From: Unio delphinus
Lineage: Eukaryota; Mollusca; Bivalvia; Unionida; Unionidae
NCBI GenBank assembly: GCA_029339505.1
Contig: JAQISU010000114.1
Location: 6,002,001 to 6,066,000 of the forward strand
Direction: 5' to 3'
DNA: 64,000 bases
Shown: piece by piece, positions 9,030 to 17,014 of the stretch
Numbering within the stretch: the stretch's first letter is position 1
How the letters are laid out: each line of letters begins with the position of its first letter
Notes under the pieces: model-generated
The model's input: the letters and a program-made list of their open reading frames with translations, nothing else
What the model was told of the DNA's origin: nothing
Database searches by the model: none
Made by a program: the position numbers and the translations under genes

Positions 9030-10361
9030 CTAATAGTCTAGAATGACTTCTCTCAAACTGTTGATTTCTATGGTATTATCGAATTCAGCATACAGAATGA
9101 CATTCACCGTTTCGGTAAGAGGTCCTGCAAACTGAAGTTCCACACGTATCTGCCCAGATTTTATAGGGTGGAAATGTCCCTCGTCACTGCCTTGGTCTGG
9201 AGTGAAATCAAAAGCCCACAAAGCGTAACCTCCTGCATAATCTTCGTAGGAAATACCATGACTGGTGTTGGTTCCTAACTGTCCTGTGGCTTCGTACAGT
9301 GACAAGTACGACCTCAAGTAATTCTTCGTGGCAAACTTGGGTTCGAAGGGTCGGGTACACAAAGTTTTGCCATCGCGACTGACTTCGATTTTGGATACTC
9401 CGTAGTGCTTAAACTCGAAAGGATTTTGAGTGTAGGCACCGTTGAAGGCTGCATTGCTGACGATACCAATGAATAAACGTTTGGGTAACTGTCCTTGGAA
9501 CAGATGATCTTCGATCTTAGATTGGAGTCCAGTGGCAATGGTGAACGTTTTGACTTCCACGCGTCGTATCGGATACTTGGCTGTCGTTCTGCTCAAAGTG
9601 TGACTGATATCATTTCCCACTTTAGGTAACACTTCCACACGACGCACGTATAATCTGGCTTCTTCGATCTTGGTTTTACAGTAGTGGATAGTCTTCTGTT
9701 CAGCTTCAGGAGGTTCATGAGCTATCAAATGGAAAGCAGCACTGCTACGATTTAGTCTCAAGCGAATATCCACTCCGTTCAGCAAATACTTCTCTTGAAA
9801 CCACATGTCCAAATGCAAACGATCGCACAGTTCTAAACTACGTCCAAGAATTTTCTTTCGACGCTCGATAAAACCCACATTGCCGTCTTTTGCTTCTGTG
9901 ACTGCGATGTTAAACTTATCTGCGGTGTCAGGATTCCATACCACGCAAGCATCTAAATGAGTGTTCTTGGCTTCTTTTCCGTACGTCAAGAGATTTTCGA
10001 GGTACGCTCGGTAAGGGTAAGTATCCATGCTACTGCTGACCAGTTTGTTATTCATGTACAAATCCACTTCGCTGAACAAGGAATGCATGAAATTGTTGAC
10101 GGGAGCTGATTGGGTATTGTCTGCTAGAGCGGAGCCGTCCGTTTTGGTGACTTTCAGTTTCAAATACAAGTAACTGTTGTTGAGATCGATGTAATCTTCG
10201 GGTTGTCCTTTGATTTCAAACTCGATGGGAGCTGAATCCGTCAAAGAGGAGACGGGATGAAATTCGACCCATTGGGCTTCTTGCATGGTCGTCATGGTGG
10301 GTGGCATGGCAAAGAGATCTAGTTCCGACTTGGAACAGGCACAAGATTCTTGGTGCATCAT
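9030..10361 (-). CDS. MCP: Major capsid protein (double jelly-roll, hexon-like)
   Basis: 443 residues from the tandem ATGs at 10361/10358; an upstream in-frame GTG is not used. The N-terminal pattern SELDLFAMPPT followed by WVEFHPVSSLTDSAPIEF, then DYIDLNNSYLYLKLKV, is characteristic of the Polinton/adintovirus hexon-like major capsid protein. Its double jelly-roll subunits form the pseudo-hexameric capsomers of an icosahedral shell. Later stretches (FSEVDLYMNNKLVSS, a DYAGGYALWAFDFTPD segment near the C-terminus) also fit. Length is typical. A short A-rich leader (AAAAACATAAAGAAAAAATG) precedes the ATG; no strong TATA is seen. The core-protein gene lies immediately upstream. Confidence 0.93.
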   Translation of the reverse strand: MMHQESCACSKSELDLFAMPPTMTTMQEAQWVEFHPVSSLTDSAPIEFEIKGQPEDYIDLNNSYLYLKLKVTKTDGSALADNTQSAPVNNFMHSLFSEVDLYMNNKLVSSSMDTYPYRAYLENLLTYGKEAKNTHLDACVVWNPDTADKFNIAVTEAKDGNVGFIERRKKILGRSLELCDRLHLDMWFQEKYLLNGVDIRLRLNRSSAAFHLIAHEPPEAEQKTIHYCKTKIEEARLYVRRVEVLPKVGNDISHTLSRTTAKYPIRRVEVKTFTIATGLQSKIEDHLFQGQLPKRLFIGIVSNAAFNGAYTQNPFEFKHYGVSKIEVSRDGKTLCTRPFEPKFATKNYLRSYLSLYEATGQLGTNTSHGISYEDYAGGYALWAFDFTPDQGSDEGHFHPIKSGQIRVELQFAGPLTETVNVILYAEFDNTIEINSLREVILDY

Positions 10362-10387
10362 TTTTTCTTTATGTTTTTTTTTCACTT

Positions 10388-10828
10388 TTAATAATCAAAA
10401 ATGTCTAAGTCTCGAGCGGTTCTTTTTTTCTTCGTCTTTCTCACTTTAGAGGTACGGAGACTTTTGAAAGGGTGCCTTCGTCGTCGCTTTCTGCCTTGTC
10501 CTTGCTGTGTCGTCAGGGAAGCAGGAATGTCAGACTCGGTACCGTTCAGGGCATTTATAGGACTTTCTCGTCGACCCAAAATCTCTTTACCCGTTTGAAG
10601 CAAGACATTCTTGCCTGCTCTCAAAAAAGCTTCTTTGGGGTTTTGTTTGTCAATGAGAACATTGTGAAGAAAATCTTTGCCGTGAGTCAATGCGGCATCT
10701 TTTAAGGCGTGCAATCCTCGTGTCACCATCGGTTTCAAAACAGGGACCACAGAACGAAAGGCTGATTTAAACATATCTCCTAAACCATGTCCTCGTTGTC
10801 GAGTGACTCCTCGGTACACAGGATACAT
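10388..10828 (-). CDS. pVI/pX-like basic virion core protein
   Basis: 146 residues from the ATG at 10828 (the preceding in-frame GTG is ignored). The N-terminus has TRQRGHGLGDMFKS, followed by an amphipathic/hydrophobic stretch with VVPVLKPM. The C-terminus is very basic (GRKRRRRHPF, KVRKTKKKR) and ends in an acidic DLDIFDY. This layout resembles the minor/core proteins encoded beside hexon genes in adenoviruses and adintoviruses, which contact capsid and DNA. QRGH-G fits the protease site pattern QxGx-G, so the first residues are probably removed on maturation. It lies between the penton and major capsid genes. Confidence 0.75.
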   Translation of the reverse strand: MYPVYRGVTRQRGHGLGDMFKSAFRSVVPVLKPMVTRGLHALKDAALTHGKDFLHNVLIDKQNPKEAFLRAGKNVLLQTGKEILGRRESPINALNGTESDIPASLTTQQGQGRKRRRRHPFKSLRTSKVRKTKKKRTARDLDIFDY

Positions 10829-10835
10829 CACTTTT

Positions 10836-11774
10836 TCAGTTGTTGGAGAATCGTTTTTGAAAATGGAGTTTCACTGTGACTTTCCCTTTGGTAAATGGAA
10901 TATTTTGTCCTAGTTCTCCTTTTATAGTAATGTTGACACTGTCGAAATACGACTTACTGACAGGTAAATAATGAGGATGTACAAATTCACGGTGAACGTG
11001 ATAGGTATTTCCACCTTCCTCGTCAGCGGTGACGGCAGAATCCACTTTGAAAGGAATGACACGTAGTAACGGTACAGAGGTGTGTCCTACCACGTTGTAC
11101 TCTACCACATCGGAGTACACAAACATCAAGTTGAGTCCTTGGTTCAATTCTACAGGGAATCGAAAATATCTTGCAAACATGATGTTACTGGTTATGGATG
11201 GTATTTGCTTTTTGTTCTTGAGCATCTCGACGTCTCCACCTAAAATCTCAAACAATTCAGGACAAAAGGTAATGCCTATCATTTCATCCTCTGGAAATTT
11301 GATCATGAGACGACGAGCCACTGAATAGTACTCAAAGGTAACACTTTTTCTGACGGGTAGTTTATCCAGGGCTTTACCAAACACAGCATTAAACCTGGCA
11401 GCAAGTGTAGTCACTAAATGTTGACCACTAAAATAATAGCCTGGAGGAATGCTGATCACATGTTTGGACAGGACTTTAGTTGTGGGTCCATCTGATTTCT
11501 TTGTGTCAATGCCAGTGATGCCTCGTTCGATTAAGGCTTGTTGCAATTGCTCGTCTTTCACTTCTACTGTAAAACTGTTTTGATTTTCGACGATGTTTTT
11601 GATTTGTGACGGGTGTATTATTTCCACTAAAGCCACTTCCCAATGAGCATCTTGATCCAAATGCATGGCTTGAGGTAATTTAGCTGTGTAACAGCACAAC
11701 GTGTTGTTAGGAAACACCTTCATGGAACTGTCACTGGGTAACGTTAAGTAAAATTGGTTAATAGTGTTGTTCAT
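10836..11774 (-). CDS. mCP: Minor capsid protein (penton-like, single jelly-roll)
   Basis: 312 residues, ATG at 11774. The opening FYLTLPSDSSMKVFPNN followed by TLCCYTAKLPQAM and WEVALVEIIHP is the recognised signature of the Polinton minor capsid (penton) protein, which occupies the capsid vertices. The remainder is beta-rich, with a YYFSGQHLVTTLAARFN segment and a central FRFPVELNQGLNLMFVYSD. The start codon overlaps the stop of the upstream membrane-protein gene (ATGA). Confidence 0.92.
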   Translation of the reverse strand: MNNTINQFYLTLPSDSSMKVFPNNTLCCYTAKLPQAMHLDQDAHWEVALVEIIHPSQIKNIVENQNSFTVEVKDEQLQQALIERGITGIDTKKSDGPTTKVLSKHVISIPPGYYFSGQHLVTTLAARFNAVFGKALDKLPVRKSVTFEYYSVARRLMIKFPEDEMIGITFCPELFEILGGDVEMLKNKKQIPSITSNIMFARYFRFPVELNQGLNLMFVYSDVVEYNVVGHTSVPLLRVIPFKVDSAVTADEEGGNTYHVHREFVHPHYLPVSKSYFDSVNITIKGELGQNIPFTKGKVTVKLHFQKRFSNN

Positions 11775-12190
11775 AATTCCAATGTTGTTCTGTCCGAGGA
11801 GTCACTCGAGGTTAAAGGAGTATCTAAAAGAGGATTGTGATTGGAAGGGTGACTGTCAGGAGAATGACTAACGTTGGACGCAAGGCTCCCAATATTGTTA
11901 CTGTTGTTCCTGTTGTAAGAGTATTTCAGGGAAGGATTGGGAAGAAGATACCCGATGCAACTGCTGAGTAAAATAGTCCACAATTGTTTGTCTCCTTGTT
12001 GCAAACTCAAATTAGCAATGGCTGCACCGATAACACAATACACCACAAAGATTTGACAGAAAAAGACGATTTGGGTTTTAGGGACACGTTCTCCACACCA
12101 CACCCACAAGGGTTGCTTTTGTAAATCTTGCAGAGATGACGTGGTTGAAGGAGTAGTCACTGTGGTTGCTGAAGCTGTATTGAAGGGCAT
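11771..12190 (-). CDS. Two-helix membrane protein
   Basis: 139 residues from the ATG at 12190. The Ser/Thr-rich N-terminus is followed by VPKTQIVFFCQIFVVYCVIGAA (first membrane segment, about residues 37-58). After a short loop comes LWTILLSSCIGYLLPNP (second segment, about 70-86), then an Asn/Ser-rich tail. This VPKxxIVFFxQ...LLSSxxGYxLPxP pattern is familiar from a conserved Polinton-type membrane protein of unknown function. It may sit in a virion or assembly membrane. A TATAAAAAGAAG box lies only about 12-22 bp upstream of the ATG, at the end of the integrase gene, and the 3' end overlaps the penton gene by 4 bp. Confidence 0.75.
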   Translation of the reverse strand: MPFNTASATTVTTPSTTSSLQDLQKQPLWVWCGERVPKTQIVFFCQIFVVYCVIGAAIANLSLQQGDKQLWTILLSSCIGYLLPNPSLKYSYNRNNSNNIGSLASNVSHSPDSHPSNHNPLLDTPLTSSDSSDRTTLEL

Positions 12191-12195
12191 GATGG

Positions 12196-13308
12196 TCACT
12201 TCTTTTTATAGTCGATGACTTGGGCAGCGTCAATCCAAGAATCAAAACTAGGAGGATATCCTTTCCAACGTACTTTGACTTCTTTGACACGTCGTTTTCC
12301 TACTTTACGGGTTCTTCGTTCGAGAATGCTTTCAATGTCGTACACGTCGTCTTCTTTTTTGGTGACACGTTGTAACTCAGGCAAGTAAAACGTTCCTTTT
12401 AATACTTTTCCGTTCATGTCTTCCAATTTATAGACGGTAGGATGACGGTCACGCACTCGTTCAGTAACACGAAACAATTCGGTGGTCCAATTGGGTAAGT
12501 AACCTTTGTCAAAAGTGCGTTTGGTTTTACCAATGTGTACCCAATCTCCTGGGGTTAACACTTCTCCACCTTTCTTGGGGACAGCCCTCGTTCGGGACGT
12601 ACCAAACAGACGCTCAAAAACAGTCACTTCGTTGTCGGGTGTCACCTCTTGTGGGGCACGTCCAATGCTTCTATGGTAAGATTGATTGTAGGCTTGGACT
12701 AAGTGCGGTAAGACGTCGATGTACTTGAGAGTGTGTTGATGCGTAAAATATTTCCACATGCGTTCTTTCAAGGTACGTTGAAAACGTTCCACGACACTGG
12801 CTTTGGTTTCAGGATTTTCGGTGGTGAAAAAATGAATGTCACGTTTCTTTAATTCTCGTTGGAAAGCTTGGTTTAGAAATTCGGTGCCTTTGTCGGTTTG
12901 CCATCGAAGAGGGTGACGACCACTTTGTTTCAACACCAGTTGCAAAGCTCGTACTAACTCTCCGCTCGATTTGGATGTCAATGGTACGACCCAGGCAAAT
13001 TTAGAAAAGACGTCGATGACACAAAACAAATATTTGTAGCCACGATTGTAAGTGGCTAAATGAGAGACATCGGCTAAATCGGCTTGCCATTGATGATCGA
13101 TGCCTTCCACTTGAGTGCGACTTCTGTGAAATTTTCGTCGAATGGGTTTGTGTAAAGTGTACGTCGCTTGTTCTTGTAACCATCGTTGTACTGTAGGTAA
13201 ACGGAGCTTTTTCAAGCGAGTTTTGGCAGCACGATACAATTTCTGAATGCCTCCGTAACCTGCAGGGTGAGCTGGATCGTAATAAATGCTGGCTAAGACC
13301 TTCTCCAT
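12196..13308 (-). CDS. INT: Retroviral-type integrase with chromodomain
   Basis: 370 residues, ATG at 13308. The rve core carries the DDE triad: Asp77 in WQADLADV, Asp139 in QTDKGTEF and Glu174 in SVVERFQRT. A C-terminal chromodomain follows at about residues 322-365 (YDIESILERRTRK, VRWKGYPPSFDSWI), as in Polinton and chromovirus integrases. It joins the element ends to target DNA and leaves the 6-bp duplication seen at both flanks; the chromodomain may steer it to histone marks. I see no clear N-terminal HHCC finger. All three catalytic residues are present, so it is probably active. Confidence 0.96.
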   Translation of the reverse strand: MEKVLASIYYDPAHPAGYGGIQKLYRAAKTRLKKLRLPTVQRWLQEQATYTLHKPIRRKFHRSRTQVEGIDHQWQADLADVSHLATYNRGYKYLFCVIDVFSKFAWVVPLTSKSSGELVRALQLVLKQSGRHPLRWQTDKGTEFLNQAFQRELKKRDIHFFTTENPETKASVVERFQRTLKERMWKYFTHQHTLKYIDVLPHLVQAYNQSYHRSIGRAPQEVTPDNEVTVFERLFGTSRTRAVPKKGGEVLTPGDWVHIGKTKRTFDKGYLPNWTTELFRVTERVRDRHPTVYKLEDMNGKVLKGTFYLPELQRVTKKEDDVYDIESILERRTRKVGKRRVKEVKVRWKGYPPSFDSWIDAAQVIDYKKK

Positions 13309-13316
13309 GGTTTAGG

Positions 13317-14000
13317 TTAATAAGTGACCCACTCTTCGAGGATATTGCTTTGGGTGGGACGAAATGCGGGTTGTTTGGAAACGGTTTTGCGTGTCCGATG
13401 TGCCACAGGAGTTGACGTCGAGGGTACTGGTGGTGGTGGTGGCGGAGGTAATGAGATAGCTTTGGTCTTCTTTTCTTTTCTCACCTCTGATTTCCTTTCT
13501 TTCTTTTTCACTTCTGTTGAAGAAGGAGTAGCCATCATCTTTTTAACCCAAGTTTTGAGTTCTTCTCGTTGGGGAGTGGGGGAAGGGGTCAATAAGGAAG
13601 CGGCAATCTTACTCGGAATGGGAGTAGCAGTGGGTGTTTGAAAGAGATCATGGGGTTCTTCCTTGGGTAATGGTGGGGTGACGTCGGTTTTGGCTACTGT
13701 AGAGGGTAAAGGCGACGGATTATTCATTAGTGCCTTCAAATCGGACAGTGTGGGTAGAGCTGTTTGTTCCACAGCTTTTCGATGAAAGAGTTGTAGTCGT
13801 TGCAGAAGTTGACCGTACTTTTGCGATTTTTCGGTTTCGGACAAATCGTGGCGATGCAGCAAGGATTGCAATTCGTGTTGTAATTGGGACATCTCGTTCA
13901 AATCAGGATTGGGTGGTAAATGGGGGGTACGTTGTTCTTGCCAACGATGGTATTCCATCCATCGTTTGTAAGGAACTAAAGTCAGTTTTCGTCCTTCCAT
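13317..14000 (-). CDS. Pro/Lys-rich protein with N-terminal LTLVPYKRW motif
   Basis: 227 residues, ATG at 14000. The first residues, KLTLVPYKRWMEYHRW, look like the start of a conserved Polinton hypothetical family. A helical segment follows (LQHELQSLLHRHDLSETEKSQ, about residues 38-75), then a long Pro/Ser/Thr/Lys-rich, probably disordered tail with a run of seven Pro near residue 190. Function unknown. A GATAAAAGGG box 45-54 bp upstream probably drives it. The integrase ATG is 9 bp downstream of its stop. Confidence 0.7.
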   Translation of the reverse strand: MEGRKLTLVPYKRWMEYHRWQEQRTPHLPPNPDLNEMSQLQHELQSLLHRHDLSETEKSQKYGQLLQRLQLFHRKAVEQTALPTLSDLKALMNNPSPLPSTVAKTDVTPPLPKEEPHDLFQTPTATPIPSKIAASLLTPSPTPQREELKTWVKKMMATPSSTEVKKKERKSEVRKEKKTKAISLPPPPPPPVPSTSTPVAHRTRKTVSKQPAFRPTQSNILEEWVTY

Positions 14001-14044
14001 GGGCTTCTAAAGGTTACGTCTGAGATCGTGGTGCTTCATGGATC

Positions 14045-14054
14045 CCTTTTATCT
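14045..14054 (-). promoter_or_regulatory. TATA-type box for the gene at 13317-14000
   Basis: The minus strand reads GATAAAAGGG, 45-54 bp upstream of the ATG at 14000. It lies just outside the 3' end of the upstream gene. Similar GATAAAAGAG boxes precede the two genes to the right. Confidence 0.6.
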
Positions 14055-14076
14055 TCTGGAAGGATCATACATATTG

Positions 14077-14565
14077 CTACCCATACCTTGGGGTCATCCC
14101 TTGGTGCATCCCTGGGGCCATCCCTTGGTGCATCCCTGGGGACATCCCTTGTGTCATCCCTTGTAAAAAACCTGGTAATATGCTGGATAGGATACCGGAT
14201 TTCGCTAATCCTCCCAACACAGGAAGAAGAAAAGGTAAAAATCCTCCGCGTTGCACCAACATTTTTTTCTTTTGACGGACGGGTATTTTCTTTTGGACCA
14301 TTTGACGAAGAACGTGTCGATGTTTGGCTAAGCATTTTTTCTGGTGTGAAGACAAAGGTATTGTGCCTTTCAAGACATTCAAACAACATTCGCACACGGT
14401 ATCGATGACATCTTTGGAAGCCGTTTTAATGATTTGTTTTCGCATGGGTGGAGAGGCTTTGGACAGGACAGACAACACGTCTCCGTGTTTGACCAAACGA
14501 GGAGGTAGTCCTTTCTTTTTCTTTCCTTTGTGAGGTGTAGAAAAATATTTTCTGCGAGGTGACAT
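14077..14565 (-). CDS. Basic Gly-Gly module protein (full-length member) with GM-rich repeat
   Basis: 162 residues from the ATG at 14565; the 17 upstream in-frame codons are leader. Order: basic N-terminus (SPRRKYFSTPHKGKKKKG); helical region with CECCLNVLKGTIPLS (about 62-76); basic KKxxLVQRGGF segment (about 115-123); hydrophobic segment (LPFLLPVLGGLAKSGILSS); then a Gly-Met repeat (GMTQGMSPGMHQGMAPG) made by 12/24-bp DNA repeats. The central module resembles a conserved protein found beside integrase and ATPase genes in animal Polintons. QRGG-F fits the protease cleavage pattern. It is a likely DNA-binding or core virion protein; that is inference. Driven by a GATAAAAGAG box. Confidence 0.72.
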   Translation of the reverse strand: MSPRRKYFSTPHKGKKKKGLPPRLVKHGDVLSVLSKASPPMRKQIIKTASKDVIDTVCECCLNVLKGTIPLSSHQKKCLAKHRHVLRQMVQKKIPVRQKKKMLVQRGGFLPFLLPVLGGLAKSGILSSILPGFLQGMTQGMSPGMHQGMAPGMHQGMTPRYG

Positions 14566-14617
14566 CTTTGCTTGTTCGTTCCACAATACCACTGACGTCC
14601 ATGACTTGAAACACACC

Positions 14618-14627
14618 CTCTTTTATC
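14618..14627 (-). promoter_or_regulatory. TATA-type box for the gene at 14077-14565
   Basis: The minus strand reads AGATAAAAGAGGGTGTG, 53-62 bp before the ATG. The same box with one change precedes the duplicated gene at 14623-14850, so promoter and gene were duplicated together. Confidence 0.68.
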
Positions 14628-14850
14628 TTTTTTTTTGTTGTGCCATCACTTGATTTATAAGTGGTATCACTTTTTCTGGAAAGAGATCATGGGGTAGGAA
14701 AAATCCTCCGCGTTGCACCAGCATCTTTTTCTTTTGACGGACGGATATTTTCTTTTGGGTCTTTGGACGATGAACGTGTCGATGTTTGGCTAAACGTCCT
14801 TTCCTTTTCTTTCCTTTGTGGGGTGAAGAATGTTTTCTGCGAGGTGACAT
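14623..14850 (-). CDS. Shortened tandem duplicate of the Gly-Gly module protein
   Basis: 75 residues, ATG at 14850. The first residues (MSPRRKHSSPHKGKKRKG) and the block RLAKHRHVHRPKTQKK plus QKKKMLVQRGGF match the neighbouring gene at 14077-14565 closely. The Cys-containing helical centre is deleted, and a different C-terminus (PHDLFPEKVIPLINQVM) replaces the hydrophobic and GM-repeat part. The 5' leaders and TATA-type boxes also match. So this is a recent tandem duplication with an internal deletion that kept the reading frame. Whether it is functional is unclear, but the frame, promoter and QRGG-F site are intact. Confidence 0.68.
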   Translation of the reverse strand: MSPRRKHSSPHKGKKRKGRLAKHRHVHRPKTQKKISVRQKKKMLVQRGGFFLPHDLFPEKVIPLINQVMAQQKKR

Positions 14851-14902
14851 CTTTGCTTGTTCGTTTCACAATATTACTAGTGTCAATGACTTGGTAGACA
14901 CT

Positions 14903-14912
14903 CTCTTTTATC
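14903..14912 (-). promoter_or_regulatory. TATA-type box for the gene at 14623-14850
   Basis: The minus strand reads AGATAAAAGAGAGTGTC, 53-62 bp before the ATG, paralogous to the box at 14618-14627. Confidence 0.65.
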
Positions 14913-14926
14913 TACTTTTTGGGGAA

Positions 14927-15157
14927 CTACCGCTTCGTCAAAAAGGTAACAATGTCTTTCACAAAATTACCAAAGGATCCTCCTTTTTGGTGACTCTTCT
15001 TTTTCTTTAAAAGACTACGTCTTTGGAGGAAAGGACGTTGATGTTTGGTTTTAAAGCTTTTGGTGAGATGACGAGATTGTCTTGTTCTTTTTCCTTTTTG
15101 GACAGCAGAACGACGAGGGTAGTGGCGGTGGTGGTGTGCACGTTTTTGAGGAAGCAT
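14927..15157 (-). CDS. Small very basic Gly-Gly protein (core-protein candidate)
   Basis: 76 residues, ATG at 15157. Residues 1-55 are Arg/Lys/His-rich (AHHHRHYPRRSAVQKGKRTR), followed by QKGGSFGNFVKDIVTFLTKR. The Gly-Gly and the hydrophobic C-terminus echo the neighbouring module proteins. QKGG-S fits the protease consensus. The size and charge recall adenoviral core peptides such as pX/mu, which condense DNA; this is analogy only. A TATAAAAATATG box lies at 15215-15226. Confidence 0.65.
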   Translation of the reverse strand: MLPQKRAHHHRHYPRRSAVQKGKRTRQSRHLTKSFKTKHQRPFLQRRSLLKKKKSHQKGGSFGNFVKDIVTFLTKR

Positions 15158-15214
15158 CCTTGAGTGTTCAGCAGTGGTACAGAAAAATACTGATTGACGT
15201 CGTGGTCTTCAAGT

Positions 15215-15226
15215 CATATTTTTATA
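15215..15226 (-). promoter_or_regulatory. TATA-type box for the gene at 14927-15157
   Basis: The minus strand reads GTATAAAAATATGAC, about 58-69 bp before the ATG. It overlaps the stop codon of the upstream gene. Confidence 0.6.
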
Positions 15227-16121
15227 CTGGAATGCGACGCCACTGATTATCTTTGCGTCGTATCAACTTCATGGCAGGTAACACACGTCGTGAAGGAGTT
15301 CGCAATGGACTCAATCGGGACAGTTCTTGTTTGGACAAATCTAGTAAACTCTTTAACATGCCAGATCTTTCTTGGACTTTCACTTTCGGGGCAGGTACTT
15401 TGTGAGCAGCTGCTACTGCCGCTAAGGTGGATGAGGGTGTCTCCGGTGGAGGAGACGTTTTGGGAGACGCAGATTTCCAATGTTTCATCAAATTAGGAAA
15501 AACGGGTGTCAAATTGGGTTTGGCTGGCATCACCCGCAACGGAGAAGTGGCAGCCCCTGAGGCTACTGGCAACGTAGTCCCTGCCAAACGTCCTTGTAGA
15601 TCTTTTCTTACAGGTCGTGGTTGACGAAGGTAAGGTTGTGTCCTGGCCGAAGTGCCTTTCTTGCGGGTGACCGCTTTTTTCTGTGGACTTTTCTTTTTCT
15701 GTGTTTTGGTCTTGGTACCCTTGTTCTTTTTCTTAGGGGTTTGTTTGGCTTTTTTTGTTTTCTTCTTTGGGTGAACTTTGGGAGTATTGGGATCCCATTT
15801 TAAAAGGGAACGAATGATGACACCTCCTAGAGAACCACTACCTCCAGGTTTCAATATGATTTGCTTTTTGGTGTGAGTGTCAATGCGAGGATTGGCCAGT
15901 TGCGTCAAGGCTACTTTGTTTCTGTCAAAAAAGCGTTTGGTTTGATGTGGAATGTGAATGATGCCTTGCAGTATTTGACGTGCTGTCACCGTAAACCATC
16001 GTAAGACTTCTTTTAGACTGGCTTCTAAGACGTGAGCACGTCTTTGTGGATTTTTTTTGCGACTGATGCCGTACAAGGCACGAATCAATTTGATCGGAAG
16101 ATGAGACTGAAGGGACGTCAT
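15222..16121 (-). CDS. Gly-Gly module protein with Lys-rich tail
   Basis: 299 residues from the ATG at 16121; an upstream in-frame TTG is rejected because a TATA box lies there. Residues 1-110 resemble the module of the gene at 14077: a helix with SLKEVLRWFTVTARQILQG and IPHQTKRFFDRNK, then KKQIILKPGGSGSLGGVI. A Lys/Thr/Pro-rich tract follows (KKKTKKAKQTPKKKNKG), then a Pro/Ala-rich region ending RRKDNQWRRIPV. Family name unknown. It is probably a structural DNA-binding protein, given the charge and neighbours. The TATA box CTATAAAAACC lies 37-47 bp upstream. Confidence 0.7.
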   Translation of the reverse strand: MTSLQSHLPIKLIRALYGISRKKNPQRRAHVLEASLKEVLRWFTVTARQILQGIIHIPHQTKRFFDRNKVALTQLANPRIDTHTKKQIILKPGGSGSLGGVIIRSLLKWDPNTPKVHPKKKTKKAKQTPKKKNKGTKTKTQKKKSPQKKAVTRKKGTSARTQPYLRQPRPVRKDLQGRLAGTTLPVASGAATSPLRVMPAKPNLTPVFPNLMKHWKSASPKTSPPPETPSSTLAAVAAAHKVPAPKVKVQERSGMLKSLLDLSKQELSRLSPLRTPSRRVLPAMKLIRRKDNQWRRIPV

Positions 16122-16157
16122 GTTGACGATGTATGAGACCAGGTCAAAGTAACCCAA

Positions 16158-16168
16158 GGTTTTTATAG
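16158..16168 (-). promoter_or_regulatory. TATA box for the gene at 15222-16121
   Basis: The minus strand reads CTATAAAAACC, followed by TTGGGTTAC. The same TATAAAAACCT core precedes the ATPase gene. Confidence 0.68.
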
Positions 16169-16190
16169 ATTTTTTTAGTGCTTCATAGTG

Positions 16191-16922
16191 TTATGTCGAC
16201 GAGGAGGACGTGTACACGACAGGTCCTCCGTCTTGACACCAGTCGTGAAACAAATCGGTACGAAATCGCAAATAATCAGGGGTAGTGGGTTTTAAATCCA
16301 CGAGTAAATAGGCGTGTGGCATTTGAGTGGCATCATCGTACGCATGAGTTAGCCAAGGTGTTCCTAACTGTTTGGCTAAAACTTGCACTTGTGATTTATC
16401 TCGAGGACTTTTAAACAAGACCACGTAATGAGCATTGAGACTAATGGTACGATGGGCTTTACTTTGTTGAAATAAATTTTGTGTAATGTAAATGACACTG
16501 GCATTACGATGATGCCCTTTACGCGTAAACCATAGTTTAATTTCTTCTTCGTCTTCTCCTAACATGTCGTCAAAAATGACCCAATGAGTTTGACTAGGGT
16601 CAGACACGATCCCTTCGTCTTCTTTAGGAATGCCTGCTACAAACACAATGGAATCACCTTGACTTTCTTTCAAGAGGCTGTATGCCGATTGCCACTCTTT
16701 GTAACACCACACGATGCGTTGAGGTGGACGATCGATCAAATGATGTTTATGTTCGATCAAACGTTTGACAAATTCGGTTTTGCCTGAACCGCTCGGTCCA
16801 GCAATTAACATGTTAAAAGGATGACGAAGATACAAGGCTTTCCAACTAGCCTGATCTAAGTGTTCGTCAATGACTTTGAATGTGGAGGAGGAAGGAGTAG
16901 TAGAAAGAGTAGAGTGAGCCAT
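16191..16922 (-). CDS. ATP: Genome-packaging ATPase (FtsK/HerA, A32-like)
   Basis: 243 residues from the ATG at 16922; 14 in-frame codons upstream are leader, between the TATA box and this ATG. Walker A is AGPSGSGKTEF at residues 41-51, Walker B is HWVIFDDML at 113-121, and the following VIYITQNLFQ (143-152) is the sensor-like motif of the A32/HerA packaging ATPases. In related elements it drives genome translocation into the preformed capsid. Length is typical. All catalytic motifs look intact. Confidence 0.94.
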   Translation of the reverse strand: MAHSTLSTTPSSSTFKVIDEHLDQASWKALYLRHPFNMLIAGPSGSGKTEFVKRLIEHKHHLIDRPPQRIVWCYKEWQSAYSLLKESQGDSIVFVAGIPKEDEGIVSDPSQTHWVIFDDMLGEDEEEIKLWFTRKGHHRNASVIYITQNLFQQSKAHRTISLNAHYVVLFKSPRDKSQVQVLAKQLGTPWLTHAYDDATQMPHAYLLVDLKPTTPDYLRFRTDLFHDWCQDGGPVVYTSSSST

Positions 16923-16971
16923 AGTCGTGTAGTGGTATGTCAGTATTGACACAAAAACAGACAAGACAAGA

Positions 16972-16982
16972 GGTTTTTATAC
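16972..16982 (-). promoter_or_regulatory. TATA box for the packaging ATPase gene
   Basis: The minus strand reads GTATAAAAACCTCTTG, about 50-60 bp before the ATG at 16922. It shares TATAAAAACCT with the box at 16158-16168. Confidence 0.68.
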
Positions 16983-17014
16983 TTTTTTCAAGATACGTTT
17001 ATTTGAATGCATGT

